DNA from: Lachnospiraceae bacterium
GTDB lineage: Bacteria; Bacillota_A; Clostridia; Lachnospirales; Lachnospiraceae
Length of the DNA: 42,799 nt
Assembly: GCA_016291475.1 (NCBI GenBank)
Contig: JAEEXJ010000013.1
Coordinates: forward strand, 1 to 42,799
Direction: 5' to 3'
The notes below the pieces were generated by a model that did not search any database, had not been told where the DNA came from, and was given only the letters and a program-made list of their open reading frames with translations. Positions 1 through 7,878 of the stretch are shown one piece after another. Every line of letters begins with the position of its first letter. Position 1 is the stretch's first letter. Position numbers and translations under genes: made by a program.

Positions 1-1
1 C

Positions 2-271
2 ATGGAAACAATAGGGGAAGATCCTTATGACGGTAAAAGTATTTTTGAATTCCAATTTGATGAGCATGCATTTAAACTTCTGTCCAAAGAATACGATGTT
101 TCCCCGAAACTTATCAGCGAAGCCGTAAGGGATACGGTAATATACACCCACGGCCTGGCACTTATGATGATGACGGATAATTACAAATTATCCAAAGATA
201 AAGCGTACAAGATGATGTACAACATGGGTGAGATGCTGCTTAGTAAAATAGGCATAGATACATCTCGATGA
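2..271 (+). CDS. C-terminal part of a TetR/AcrR-like regulator (probably cut by the window edge)
   Basis: The 89 residues visible are helical and contain a stretch (DTVIYTHGLALMM) of the kind found in the ligand-binding C-terminal domain of TetR-family repressors. No DNA-binding helix-turn-helix is present, so the N-terminal half should lie left of the window. The ATG at position 2 is then an internal Met rather than a start, and there is no room to see a ribosome binding site. It ends 21 bases before a long perfect hairpin. The family call is by resemblance only; another all-helical regulator is possible. Confidence 0.45.
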   Translation: METIGEDPYDGKSIFEFQFDEHAFKLLSKEYDVSPKLISEAVRDTVIYTHGLALMMMTDNYKLSKDKAYKMMYNMGEMLLSKIGIDTSR

Positions 272-275
272 CAAT

Positions 276-365
276 TGGGACGGTTCTCTTTTGGTGAAAC
301 AGGGGGACGGTTCTGTCGTTCCGCAGAATTTATGCGGAACGACAGAACCGTCCCCCTGTTTCACC
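276..365. repeat. Perfect 33-bp inverted repeat with GGGACGGTTCT motif
   Basis: Arms at 293-325 and 333-365 are exact reverse complements around a 7-base loop. The motif GGGACGGTTCT occurs in the left arm, as its complement in the right arm, and once more just upstream at about 277-287. It follows the TetR-like stop codon by 21 bases. There is no T-run after it on the + strand, so it is not a standard terminator. GGGGACGGTTCT-type palindromes are scattered repeats in many Firmicutes, which makes this more likely a REP-like repeat. A relative lies at 2414-2471. Confidence 0.8.
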
Positions 366-380
366 CACTTATAAATGTTT

Positions 381-443
381 TCACAATAAACAGCATATAA
401 CAGTTGACAACAGTTATAAACTGTTATATGCTGTTTATTGTGA
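381..443. promoter_or_regulatory. 25-bp perfect palindromic operator ahead of the GntR operon
   Basis: Arms 381-405 and 419-443 are exact reverse complements separated by 13 bases. The right arm ends at the first base of the AAGGAG ribosome binding site (443-448) of the GntR gene. The -35 box falls at the edge of the left arm and the -10 inside the right arm, so a dimer bound here would block RNA polymerase. GntR/YtrA regulators commonly repress their own operons, so autorepression is inferred. Confidence 0.75.
404..432 (+). promoter_or_regulatory. Sigma-A-type promoter of the GntR-ABC operon
   Basis: A consensus TTGACA (404-409) is followed after 17 bases by TATGCT (427-432). The -10 matches the consensus at four of six positions. 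Both boxes sit within the palindrome at 381-443. Transcription would start near 439, a few bases before the ribosome binding site. Confidence 0.6.
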
Positions 444-455
444 AGGAGATAAATA

Positions 456-833
456 ATGAAGATCATCATTAACAACACTTCAATGATCCCTGTTTACGAG
501 CAGCTCATGGATCAGATCAAGCAGGAGATCATAGACGGCACTCTTAAAGAGGGGGAAGCGCTCCCCTCGGTAAGAAATCTCGCCGGAGAATTAAAGATCA
601 GTGCTCTTACCGTCAAGAAGGCATATGACAAACTTGAGGAGGAAGGGTTCACTGTAACGGTTCACGGGAAAGGAAGTTATGTAGCGGAAACGGACAGACA
701 GCTTGCTATCGAGGCCAGAAAGAAAGCTGTTGAGGACGATTTTGCATCTTCCGTAAGTAAAGCAAGATCCGTAGGTCTTACCGATGATGAGATCAGGGAG
801 ATGCTGGAGATCATACTTGAAGATCCGCAGTAA
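456..833 (+). CDS. GntR-family transcriptional regulator, YtrA subfamily
   Basis: This 125-residue protein has an N-terminal winged helix typical of GntR proteins: PVYEQLMDQIKQEI, then GEALPSVRNLA, then the recognition helix SALTVKKAYDKLEEEG and the wing HGKGSYV (about residues 11-78). A short helical tail replaces the large effector domain, which is the YtrA pattern. YtrA regulators usually repress an adjacent ABC exporter induced by cell-wall stress. The start is set by AAGGAG eight bases upstream. The next genes are an ABC ATPase and permease, and the palindrome at 381-443 is the likely operator. The effector is unknown. Confidence 0.9.
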   Translation: MKIIINNTSMIPVYEQLMDQIKQEIIDGTLKEGEALPSVRNLAGELKISALTVKKAYDKLEEEGFTVTVHGKGSYVAETDRQLAIEARKKAVEDDFASSVSKARSVGLTDDEIREMLEIILEDPQ

Positions 834-874
834 CCGTATTTTTGCTAATTCAACATTGCAGAAAGGTGATCATA

Positions 875-1723
875 ATGATCAGTTTAAAGAATCTTCAAAA
901 AGATTATAAGGATTTTAAATTGGATGTTTCGATGGAAGTACCTGATGGGAGAGTTACCGGTATCATCGGTAAGAACGGTGCCGGTAAGACTACTACATTA
1001 AAAGCCATCCTCGGTCTTATAAGAGTCGATGGAGGCGAGATAGAAGTAATGGGAAAAAATCCCAAGGATTTTACCGTCGAAGATAAGAAGAATATCGGAG
1101 TTGCACTTTCGGAAGCAGTTTTTTCCATGGTGCTTACCCTTACAGATGTCATCCACATTCTCAAAGGTTTTTACGAGGATTTTGATGAGAGCGATTTCAG
1201 AAAAAAGTGTAAAGCCCAGAGTCTTCCTCTCGATAAGCAGATCAAGGATTTTTCAAGCGGTATGAAAGCAAAACTGAGAGTACTTACCGCGATGAGTCAC
1301 AAGGCATCGCTTCTGATCCTTGATGAGCCTACCGCAGGACTTGATGTTATCGCCAGAAACGATGTTCTTCAGATGATCAGGGATTATCTCGGAGAAGATT
1401 CAGAGCGAAGCGTTATCATCAGCTCCCATATCTCTTCGGACCTTGAAGGGCTTTGCGATGACATTTACATGATCGATAACGGAAAAGTGATCCTCCATGA
1501 AGATACGGATGTTCTCCTGGGAAAATACGGTCTGGTAAAAGTAGGCGAGGAAGATTACCTGAATCTCGACAAAAAAAATATTCTTGCTTCACAGAAAGAG
1601 AGTTACAGCTATACCTGCCTTACCTCCGAGAAACAATTCTATGCGGAAAATTATCCTAAGGCAGTGGTGGAAAATGCACATATTGACGATATTATCGTCC
1701 TGATGGTGGGAGGTAATAATTGA
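875..1723 (+). CDS. ABC transporter ATP-binding protein (YtrB/BcrA-like)
   Basis: This 282-residue cytoplasmic ATPase has Walker A (IGKNGAGKTTT), an ABC signature that reads FSSGMKAKL rather than LSGGQ, Walker B (LLILDEPTAGLD) and the H-loop (ISSHI). It would power the membrane partner encoded next. The ATG at 875 was chosen because AAAGGTGA lies 5-10 bases upstream; a longer frame from a TTG at 842 lacks such a site. The stop codon shares its last base with the ATG of the permease. Together with the GntR gene this forms a three-gene exporter operon. Cell-envelope antibiotics or peptides are typical substrates of this family, but nothing here identifies the substrate. Confidence 0.9.
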   Translation: MISLKNLQKDYKDFKLDVSMEVPDGRVTGIIGKNGAGKTTTLKAILGLIRVDGGEIEVMGKNPKDFTVEDKKNIGVALSEAVFSMVLTLTDVIHILKGFYEDFDESDFRKKCKAQSLPLDKQIKDFSSGMKAKLRVLTAMSHKASLLILDEPTAGLDVIARNDVLQMIRDYLGEDSERSVIISSHISSDLEGLCDDIYMIDNGKVILHEDTDVLLGKYGLVKVGEEDYLNLDKKNILASQKESYSYTCLTSEKQFYAENYPKAVVENAHIDDIIVLMVGGNN

Positions 1724-2388
1724 TGAAAGGTTTATTGATAAAAGACAGCAGGATCATACTGGGACAAAAAAAGCTCTTGATTCTATACTTTTTTGTATCG
1801 ATCATGCTCGGTTTTACAATGAGTTCAAGTTTTATAGTGTCATATTTTCCGATGATCGGAATGATGCTGGTCATTTCAACAATCTCATATGACAATCATG
1901 AAAACGGAATGGGATTCCTTATGACTATGCCTGTGCGTCCCGGTGATTATGCGGTAGCCAAGTATATCTTTGCGGTTGTAGGACTTTTCTTAACCTGGGC
2001 AGTCGCGATACTGATGCAGTTTATAACACTTTTCGTTCAGAAAACACCTTTTGATGTATCGGAACTGATAGTTGAAGATTTCATGATTCTTCCCGTGTTT
2101 TTCATTATCACTTCGATCATGATCCCCGTTGAATTTAAATTCTCTTCCGAGAAAAGTAAGATCGTTCTTTTCGTATTGTGCGGTATCATCGTTTTGATCA
2201 TGATCGCAGGAAAAGGAGTACTGGAGTTTATACACAGTAATTTCGGGGTGGATTTCGAGGCTATGGCCGCAAAGGCCGATACTTTATCGCCCGTTACGGT
2301 TGTAGCAGCGCTGTATGCGGTGTGCGTTGTGATAATATCGATCTCGATGATGATCAGCATAAGGATCATGCAGAAAAAAGAGTTTTAA
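1723..2388 (+). CDS. ABC-2 type transporter permease
   Basis: This 221-residue protein has about six hydrophobic segments, including LLILYFFVSIMLGF, YIFAVVGLFLTWAV, ILPVFFIITSIMI, IVLFVLCGIIVLIMI and the C-terminal AALYAVCVVIISISMMI. The loop SYDNHENGMGFLMTMPV between the second and third segments is typical of the ABC-2 family (YtrC-like). It would form the membrane channel for the ATPase encoded just before it. The ATG at 1723 overlaps the ATPase TGA by one base, and GGGAGG lies nine bases upstream. A GGGGACGGTT-type hairpin follows the stop codon. Confidence 0.85.
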   Translation: MKGLLIKDSRIILGQKKLLILYFFVSIMLGFTMSSSFIVSYFPMIGMMLVISTISYDNHENGMGFLMTMPVRPGDYAVAKYIFAVVGLFLTWAVAILMQFITLFVQKTPFDVSELIVEDFMILPVFFIITSIMIPVEFKFSSEKSKIVLFVLCGIIVLIMIAGKGVLEFIHSNFGVDFEAMAAKADTLSPVTVVAALYAVCVVIISISMMISIRIMQKKEF

Positions 2389-2413
2389 AGTGTTCCGTCG
2401 GGGATGCGGTGCC

Positions 2414-2471
2414 GGTGGGGACGGTTATCTTCGGGCAGTGAAAGCATTGCCCAAAGATAACCGTCCCCACC
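2414..2471. repeat. 24-bp inverted repeat with GGGGACGGTT motif
   Basis: Arms 2414-2437 and 2448-2471 pair with a single mismatch around a 10-base loop. The outer part of each arm carries the GGGGACGGTT motif seen in the 33-bp hairpin at 293-365, while the inner part is different. It lies between the ABC permease and the moxR promoter. It could terminate the upstream operon, although the T-run after it (TTTTTG at about 2476) is short and displaced. Confidence 0.7.
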
Positions 2472-2486
2472 TTCGTTTTTGAAATT

Positions 2487-2515
2487 TTGAACAATTTATA
2501 AATTTATAGTAAAAT
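2487..2515 (+). promoter_or_regulatory. Promoter of the moxR operon
   Basis: TTGAAC (2487-2492) and TAAAAT (2510-2515) are separated by 17 bases, in AT-rich sequence, about 37 bases before the moxR start. Confidence 0.7.
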
Positions 2516-2551
2516 ACTTTCATTAATATTTTTTCTGAAGGGGAATTGAAA

Positions 2552-3553
2552 ATGTCTTACGATACAAATCAGTCAAAGGTGTCCCAGGAAGAGTTTGAGT
2601 ACAGCCGTGAGATGATCGGTAAATTATCCGCTTATTTCGAGAGCGTGGTTGTAGGACAGAAGACTCTGGAGGCATCGCTTCTTACGGCCATCCTCGCAGA
2701 CGGCCATGTTCTTATCGAGTCGGTTCCCGGTCTGGCTAAGACAACGGCTGCTAAAGCCATCGCAGAGGCTGTAGACGGTCAGTTCTCGAGAATCCAGTGT
2801 ACCCCGGATCTTCTTCCCAGTGATATTATCGGAACACAGATCTATAACAGACAGACATCCAAGTTTGATACTGTCTTTGGTCCCGTATTTGCCAATTTCG
2901 TACTATTGGATGAGGTTAACAGATCCTCTGCCAAGACACAGTCGGCAATGCTGGAAGCCATGCAGGAGCATCAGGTTACCATCGGTACCGAATCCTACAA
3001 CATGCCTGAGGATGTCTTCATCGTAATAGCTACCCAGAACCCTATCGAGCAGGAAGGAACTTATCCTCTTTCCGAGGCTCAGACCGACAGATTCATGATC
3101 AAGGAAGTTATTTCTTATCCCATTGCGGCTGAGGAGGTTGAGGTCCTTAACAGGATCGAGAATCATGCTTTTGAGAAGAAGCCTCCAGTAATGACCATCA
3201 AGGATATCGATAAGCTTCAGGAGATTACCGAGAAGGTCTATGTTGATGAGAGCATCAAGTGGTATATCTCGGCAATAGTAACCGCTACCAGAACTCCCGA
3301 GAGACTCCTCGGACCTCAGATGGCGGGATACATCAAGATGGGAGCCAGCCCCAGAGCATCCATCGCATTCATGCGTACCGCTAAGGCTACCGCTCTTCTT
3401 AATGGCAGAACCTACGTTGTACCCGATGATGTCAAGCAGATGGCTCATCTTGTGCTCCGTCATCGTATTGCACTTAACTATTCTGCTATAGCCGATAAGG
3501 TTAGCGTGGAAATGATCATTGATGCGATCACTCAGAAATTAAAGACACCCTGA
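2552..3553 (+). CDS. MoxR-family AAA+ ATPase
   Basis: This 333-residue cytoplasmic AAA+ protein has Walker A (VPGLAKTTAA), Walker B with MoxR signature (VLLDEVNRSSAKTQ), sensor 1 (VIATQNPIEQEGTYPL) and the arginine finger region (EAQTDRFM). A helical lid domain follows. MoxR proteins act as chaperone-like ATPases that mature or insert metal into VWA-domain proteins, and two VWA proteins are encoded downstream. The ATG at 2552 follows AAGGGGA at a good distance. It opens a six-gene operon running to 7834. The real client is not deducible from sequence. Confidence 0.93.
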   Translation: MSYDTNQSKVSQEEFEYSREMIGKLSAYFESVVVGQKTLEASLLTAILADGHVLIESVPGLAKTTAAKAIAEAVDGQFSRIQCTPDLLPSDIIGTQIYNRQTSKFDTVFGPVFANFVLLDEVNRSSAKTQSAMLEAMQEHQVTIGTESYNMPEDVFIVIATQNPIEQEGTYPLSEAQTDRFMIKEVISYPIAAEEVEVLNRIENHAFEKKPPVMTIKDIDKLQEITEKVYVDESIKWYISAIVTATRTPERLLGPQMAGYIKMGASPRASIAFMRTAKATALLNGRTYVVPDDVKQMAHLVLRHRIALNYSAIADKVSVEMIIDAITQKLKTP

Positions 3554-3554
3554 T

Positions 3555-4439
3555 ATGGAAATAGATTACGAATATCTGGCCAGGATAAGTAAAGACGCAG
3601 TGCTTTATACCTCCCGTAAGACGACCAATATCCTTGACGGGGGGTATAATTCGGTTTACCTCGGGAAAAGCCACGAATTCCAGGATCTTAAGGAATACTC
3701 CCAGGGTGACGATATCACGTCAATAGACTGGAAGGCATCTTCCAGAACAGACAGATTGCTGGTCAGAAGATACATAGCGGAAAAAAAGCATAGCGTGCTC
3801 ATTATAGGAGACACAGGCCCCAAGATGGACGCCGATACTCCGCTCGGTGAATCTAAGGCAAATATCGCTTTGATGTCACTTGGAGTTATCGGATATCTTC
3901 TCGGCAGACAGGGGTCCGATGTCGGATTTGCCTGCTCCGGAAGCGGCGGTATCGTAAATACTCCCTTCAGATCCGGAGGAATATGTGTCGAGGAACTCCT
4001 TCGCACATACGGGGCTTCTATTTTTGACAACCCTGCAGCGGATATGGACGGCCTTATCATGAACATGCTGAGATCATTCCCAACAAGGCGACTGCTGGTG
4101 TTTGTTATTACGGATCTTGCAGGACTTAAATCCGTAAAGAATTCCACTCTCAGCAGACTTACGGAGAAAAACGACGCATATTTCATCTGCGTTGATGATG
4201 CATCTCTTACGGGTGGAAGAGTATATGACAGAGTCGGTGAGGAATACGTAGACAGATTCCTTGCGGGAAGCAGATCTCTGAGAAAAGCCGAAGAGGCTGA
4301 AAGAAACAATATTTTGAAGAATTTTAAGAATGATGCACTGAGAAACCGCGTGGTGTTTGACAGAGTTGCGTCAGAGGCAAACGTGGTTGATACGGTACTC
4401 AATCTTTTTGAGAGGGGACGCAGTGGAATTTTCGGTTAA
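3555..4439 (+). CDS. DUF58 domain protein (Bat/MoxR operon)
   Basis: This 294-residue protein contains the DUF58 hallmark region SHEFQDLKEYSQGDDI followed by SIDWKASSRTDRL (about residues 37-70). The rest is a VWA-like fold that starts at VLIIGDTGPKMD, where D-T-G replaces a canonical DxSxS metal site. DUF58 proteins nearly always follow moxR and are thought to be cytoplasmic partners of the ATPase. The start lies one base after the moxR stop, so translation is probably coupled. It has no N-terminal membrane segment, unlike many longer DUF58 proteins. Confidence 0.88.
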   Translation: MEIDYEYLARISKDAVLYTSRKTTNILDGGYNSVYLGKSHEFQDLKEYSQGDDITSIDWKASSRTDRLLVRRYIAEKKHSVLIIGDTGPKMDADTPLGESKANIALMSLGVIGYLLGRQGSDVGFACSGSGGIVNTPFRSGGICVEELLRTYGASIFDNPAADMDGLIMNMLRSFPTRRLLVFVITDLAGLKSVKNSTLSRLTEKNDAYFICVDDASLTGGRVYDRVGEEYVDRFLAGSRSLRKAEEAERNNILKNFKNDALRNRVVFDRVASEANVVDTVLNLFERGRSGIFG

Positions 4440-4896
4440 TATGCAGCCGGAGCTGAATATGAGTATTGCGTGGATAATCCTCGGCGGGGTTATCCTCCTG
4501 GTTTCCGTATGCTTATTTGCGATGATATGCGTATATAAGAAAGCTCCAAAGAAAGTAAAAGTTAAAACACCGAAGCCGGTTAATAAGCCGCAGTCATTCT
4601 ATATCAGACAGAAAGCACTTCTTTCTATCGACAAAGCAGCATCGGATCTGGGTAATTCAGGGATCGATACAAGAGAAAGTTATCAGAGACTGAGTATGAT
4701 CATGAGGACGTTTGTATCTGAGATGACCGGAAGAGATTTTACCTCGCTTACACTTTCGGAACTGAAGAAAATGGGGCTGGGTTCTCTGGCCGGACTTATC
4801 GAAAACTGTTACGCTCCCGAATTTGCGTTAAAGACTAAAGCAGACTTTAAGTCTGATGCCGAGAATGCAAAATGGATGGTGAAAACATGGAGTTAA
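4423..4896 (+). CDS. DUF4381-like single-pass membrane protein
   Basis: About 157 residues: one N-terminal membrane helix (WIILGGVILLVSVCLFAMIC), a Lys/Pro-rich linker, then a helical cytoplasmic domain (SIDKAASD to WMVKTWS). This is the architecture and operon position of DUF4381 proteins, which lie between DUF58 and the first VWA protein. The GTG at 4423 was chosen because AGGGG sits six bases upstream; it overlaps the DUF58 gene by 17 bases. An ATG at 4441 is the alternative. It probably anchors the MoxR/VWA complex, which is an inference from context. Confidence 0.7.
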   Translation: MEFSVNMQPELNMSIAWIILGGVILLVSVCLFAMICVYKKAPKKVKVKTPKPVNKPQSFYIRQKALLSIDKAASDLGNSGIDTRESYQRLSMIMRTFVSEMTGRDFTSLTLSELKKMGLGSLAGLIENCYAPEFALKTKADFKSDAENAKWMVKTWS

Positions 4897-5999
4897 TGTA
4901 TCCATTAGTCATTAAAATAGGAATTCCGGTGCTGATCCTTGCGGTGGCGGTTCTTCATGTGGTTCCTGCTCGAAGTAAGAAACCTTTTTCCGGCGGTGTC
5001 AGGACCGGCGCGGCATCGATCGTCAAATCTCTTCCCATTTATGCAAAGCTTTATAAGCGCAGCAGGATCCTGGCATTCATCAATGAATTTTTCGTTATAG
5101 CGGCCATCATTGCTTCGCTTTTCCTTATCGCCAGACCCTTTAAAGTCCAGACGATCAAGACCGGAGTACAGAAAAGAGATATCTTTCTGTGCATGGACGT
5201 ATCCTATTCGCTTTATGAGCTTAACTATGAGCTCACCGATTACCTAGAGCAGGTTGTAAGTGAGCTGAAGGGCGACAGATTCGGAATTACCATCTTTAAT
5301 ACTTCTTCCGTTGTTTATGTTCCCATGACCGATGACTATGATTACGTAGTCATGAGACTTGAAGAACTCAAGGAATATTTCAGTCTGCAAAAAGAATACT
5401 ATGATATGGTCGGTGACTCCGATTATATATATTTTGATTCCCAGGAAGAAGAGGACAGATATTACGAGATCTGTGCACTGCTCGACTATTATGAAGCAGG
5501 TACTCTCGTGAACAATACGTACAGAGGAAGCTCACTCATAGGAGAGGGACTCGGATCCTGCCTTTACAGCTTTCCTTCCATCGGAGATTCATCCAGAACA
5601 AGATGCATAATCTTTGCAACCGATAATGCGGATTCTTCCTTCGTAAAAGAAATCCCGGATCTTAAAGAAGCAAGTGAACTTTGTGCCAAAAATGAAGTTA
5701 CGGTATTTGCAATCTTTCCGTCCGAGGATGCTCATTACTATATGTACAATGATTCCGATTATGAAGGATTTGAAAATGAACTGAGAAACGCGGTGGAGGT
5801 TACGGGCGGAGAACTCTATGTTCAAAGTCAGCAGGATACCGTATCGGAAATTGTCGAAGAGATCAGGGATCATGAGGCAATGACTGTTGATGATATAGTA
5901 ACGGAGCAGAAGACCGACATGCCTGTCCCTGCCATCATTGCTTTACTTATATGTCTTGCGGGTTCAGTTATCAGCATGACTGTATTAAAGGGAAAATAA
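4887..5999 (+). CDS. VWA-domain membrane protein (BatA-like)
   Basis: About 370 residues. Two N-terminal membrane helices (PLVIKIGIPVLILAVAVL and FFVIAAIIASLFLI) precede a von Willebrand A domain with a metal-ion-dependent adhesion site DVSYS (D104, S106, S108). A long acidic and Tyr-rich insertion at about residues 150-190 (for example DSQEEEDRYYE) is unusual. One C-terminal helix (IIALLICLAGSVISM) follows, as in BatA/BatB proteins. It is a likely client of the MoxR ATPase. The start is uncertain: ATG 4887 has GGTGA upstream, while ATG 4872 would add five residues. It overlaps the end of the preceding gene. Confidence 0.85.
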   Translation: MELMYPLVIKIGIPVLILAVAVLHVVPARSKKPFSGGVRTGAASIVKSLPIYAKLYKRSRILAFINEFFVIAAIIASLFLIARPFKVQTIKTGVQKRDIFLCMDVSYSLYELNYELTDYLEQVVSELKGDRFGITIFNTSSVVYVPMTDDYDYVVMRLEELKEYFSLQKEYYDMVGDSDYIYFDSQEEEDRYYEICALLDYYEAGTLVNNTYRGSSLIGEGLGSCLYSFPSIGDSSRTRCIIFATDNADSSFVKEIPDLKEASELCAKNEVTVFAIFPSEDAHYYMYNDSDYEGFENELRNAVEVTGGELYVQSQQDTVSEIVEEIRDHEAMTVDDIVTEQKTDMPVPAIIALLICLAGSVISMTVLKGK

Positions 6000-6000
6000 G

Positions 6001-7014
6001 ATGAGGATTTTAAACCCGGTCATACCTATCCCCGCTCTTATAGCGATTTTTTCGGTCGTACTTCTGATATCCGTAATCCTATGGATACTGAGCAGGGAAA
6101 GCAGATTAAAAAGCACATATGCGCTGGTGAGACGAGCCGCTGTTTTGGGTCTTGCATTTGTAATTGCTCTCCGTCCAATGAGAGAAGAGCGCGGCGCAGA
6201 GATCCAGCTGAGCAATCTTGATGTTCTTTTTGTACTTGATACAACACTGAGCATGTGGGCGGACGACGGTCCCGGAGGTTCTACCAGATTCAAGGCAGCC
6301 AAAGAAGACATCGAAGATATCATGGATGGTCTGTCCGGTGCGAATTTCGGACTTATAACCTTCCAGAATAAAGCGGTAGTTCTCGCTCCTTTTACACAGG
6401 ATGAAGACACTTTGCTGGGACTTCTCAAGGCAATACAGCAGCCTGACAGATATTACGCTCAGGGAAGCCGCATGGATACCCCTTATTACGATCTTGAGAA
6501 CATGCTTATCTCATCTGATCGAAAAGAAAACAGACAGACCATCGTTTTCTTTTTCTCCGACGGGGAGGTTACGGCATCAAGCGGTACTCCCTTCGATTAT
6601 GAGGTTCTGGGTGAGCTGGTAGACGGCGGAGCCGTTCTCGGATACGGCACCGAAAAGGGCGGTACCATGAAAGACGAATACGGCGAGATCTACGATATGC
6701 AGACTTTTGAAAAGGCCGTATCTTGTATCGATGAAGATAATCTTGAGGATATCGCAGACGCTCTCGGAGTCGATTACATCCATAGGCAAAAGTCCACACT
6801 CCTGACACCTCTTATCACTCAGATAAAGGCGGCAAGCGGTACGATAACAGAGAGACGATACGATTACATTACTTATCAGGATACTTATTTCAAATATGTT
6901 CCTTATCTGGCAGGTGTTCTTGTACTTGAACTCATAGCGGATATAAGGGAAAACGTAAAAGTACGCAGCAAACATGGCAAAAAAAGAGAAAAAAATCAAA
7001 CAAAACAAACCTAA
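6001..7014 (+). CDS. Second VWA-domain membrane protein (BatB-like)
   Basis: 337 residues. A strong N-terminal helix (ALIAIFSVVLLISVILWIL) and a weaker second one (AAVLGLAFVIAL) precede a VWA domain whose metal site is DTTLS (D80, T82, S84), a DxTxS variant. FFFSDGEVT supplies a second acidic residue. A C-terminal hydrophobic segment (YLAGVLVLELIADI) is weak. It starts one base after the preceding stop, so the two VWA proteins are probably made in equal amounts, as for the BatA/BatB pair. The end overlaps the next gene by 41 bases. Confidence 0.85.
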   Translation: MRILNPVIPIPALIAIFSVVLLISVILWILSRESRLKSTYALVRRAAVLGLAFVIALRPMREERGAEIQLSNLDVLFVLDTTLSMWADDGPGGSTRFKAAKEDIEDIMDGLSGANFGLITFQNKAVVLAPFTQDEDTLLGLLKAIQQPDRYYAQGSRMDTPYYDLENMLISSDRKENRQTIVFFFSDGEVTASSGTPFDYEVLGELVDGGAVLGYGTEKGGTMKDEYGEIYDMQTFEKAVSCIDEDNLEDIADALGVDYIHRQKSTLLTPLITQIKAASGTITERRYDYITYQDTYFKYVPYLAGVLVLELIADIRENVKVRSKHGKKREKNQTKQT

Positions 7015-7834
7015 GCCCACTATACCGAGAGGTCTTTGGTACGGACTTCTTGCAGGGGCTATAGTAACATTTGTATGCGCTATGTTTTTGATCATCAGAT
7101 GGTCACTGAACGCATACTTTGTTGCCGAGGCCGAAAAGGGAAGATATCATTACGGGATTGAAAAAACTCTGTCCACACTTAATTTTCCCGACGGATACGT
7201 TGTCTGGTATAACATCGGAAATTATCATTATCAGAATGGCGATTTTGAAAAAGCAGAGGAAGATTATTACAGGGCTATCGAAGCAGGTATTCCCTACGGC
7301 AAAGAATGTCCCGATAAGGTAAACCTTGCCCTTGCGATGATAGAGCAGATCACCGATGAAGAGTGGGATGCGTTTTTTGAGTGTGAAGGTGATGAGATGA
7401 CCGCAGAGGCCAGAAAAGTCGAGAAGACACTTATTACCGCAAGAACGATCCTCATCGAAGACGGGTGTGCTCACGAGGACGACGAGGACGGCCATTATAA
7501 AGATGCTCAGACTCTCAAGGATGAGATCGATGAACTTCTGAATAATGACGAAGACGAAAATGATGATGAAGACGAAGATGAAGATCAGGACAACGAAGAC
7601 GACGAAAACGACGATCAGGATAACAATGACGACGGCGGCGATGGCGGAGATCAGGATCATTCATCCAGAGAAGACGATATAATGGATCATCTTCAGGATC
7701 AGAAAGAAGAAGCCCAGCAGGAAAGAGCTGAAGAGCAGCAGTTCTACGAAAACTATTACGGAATCGGCAGCGAAGGCGATGATGATTCCGAAGGCGGGAA
7801 CGGCGAATACGGCGAATCCGGAGAGATCTGGTAA
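6974..7834 (+). CDS. TPR membrane protein with a long acidic tract (BatC-like)
   Basis: 286 residues in three parts. A Lys-rich N-terminus leads into one membrane helix (LLAGAIVTFVCAMFLIIRW). At about residues 75-95 there is a tetratricopeptide-like unit (WYNIGNYHYQNGDFEKAEE). From about residue 190 the protein is almost entirely Asp/Glu/Asn/Gln, ending in Gly/Glu-rich sequence. TPR proteins of this kind follow BatA/BatB in Bat operons. The acidic tract could bind cations or act as a flexible spacer. It overlaps the preceding gene by 41 bases, and no clear ribosome binding site is seen, so translational coupling is likely. A bidirectional terminator follows. Confidence 0.75.
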   Translation: MAKKEKKIKQNKPKPTIPRGLWYGLLAGAIVTFVCAMFLIIRWSLNAYFVAEAEKGRYHYGIEKTLSTLNFPDGYVVWYNIGNYHYQNGDFEKAEEDYYRAIEAGIPYGKECPDKVNLALAMIEQITDEEWDAFFECEGDEMTAEARKVEKTLITARTILIEDGCAHEDDEDGHYKDAQTLKDEIDELLNNDEDENDDEDEDEDQDNEDDENDDQDNNDDGGDGGDQDHSSREDDIMDHLQDQKEEAQQERAEEQQFYENYYGIGSEGDDDSEGGNGEYGESGEIW

Positions 7835-7840
7835 AACAAT

Positions 7841-7878
7841 ACCCTCCTTACCGATATCGGTAGGGAGGGTGATTTTTT
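7841..7878. terminator. Bidirectional intrinsic terminator
   Basis: A 30-base near-perfect palindrome (7841-7870; one wobble or mismatch per arm around a GATATC centre) is followed by six T residues (7873-7878). It lies between the converging MoxR operon and PAP2 gene and can serve both. Confidence 0.85.

Noticed and set aside
293..365. CRISPR repeat or array
   Set aside because: Only one palindrome is present, there are no evenly spaced direct repeats, and no cas genes.
381..443. Intrinsic terminator or attenuator for the upstream TetR-like gene
   Set aside because: The palindrome has no T-run and contains the -35 and -10 boxes of the next operon, which fits an operator better.
3656..4402. 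A 248-codon minus-strand frame opposite the DUF58 gene
   Set aside because: It is Ser/Thr/Pro-rich low-complexity sequence with no family features, produced by the codon bias of the + strand gene.
7103..7660. A hydrophobic, membrane-like minus-strand frame opposite the acidic TPR gene
   Set aside because: Runs of GAC/GAA codons read as Val/Ile/Phe on the other strand, so the apparent helices are an artefact of the acidic tract.
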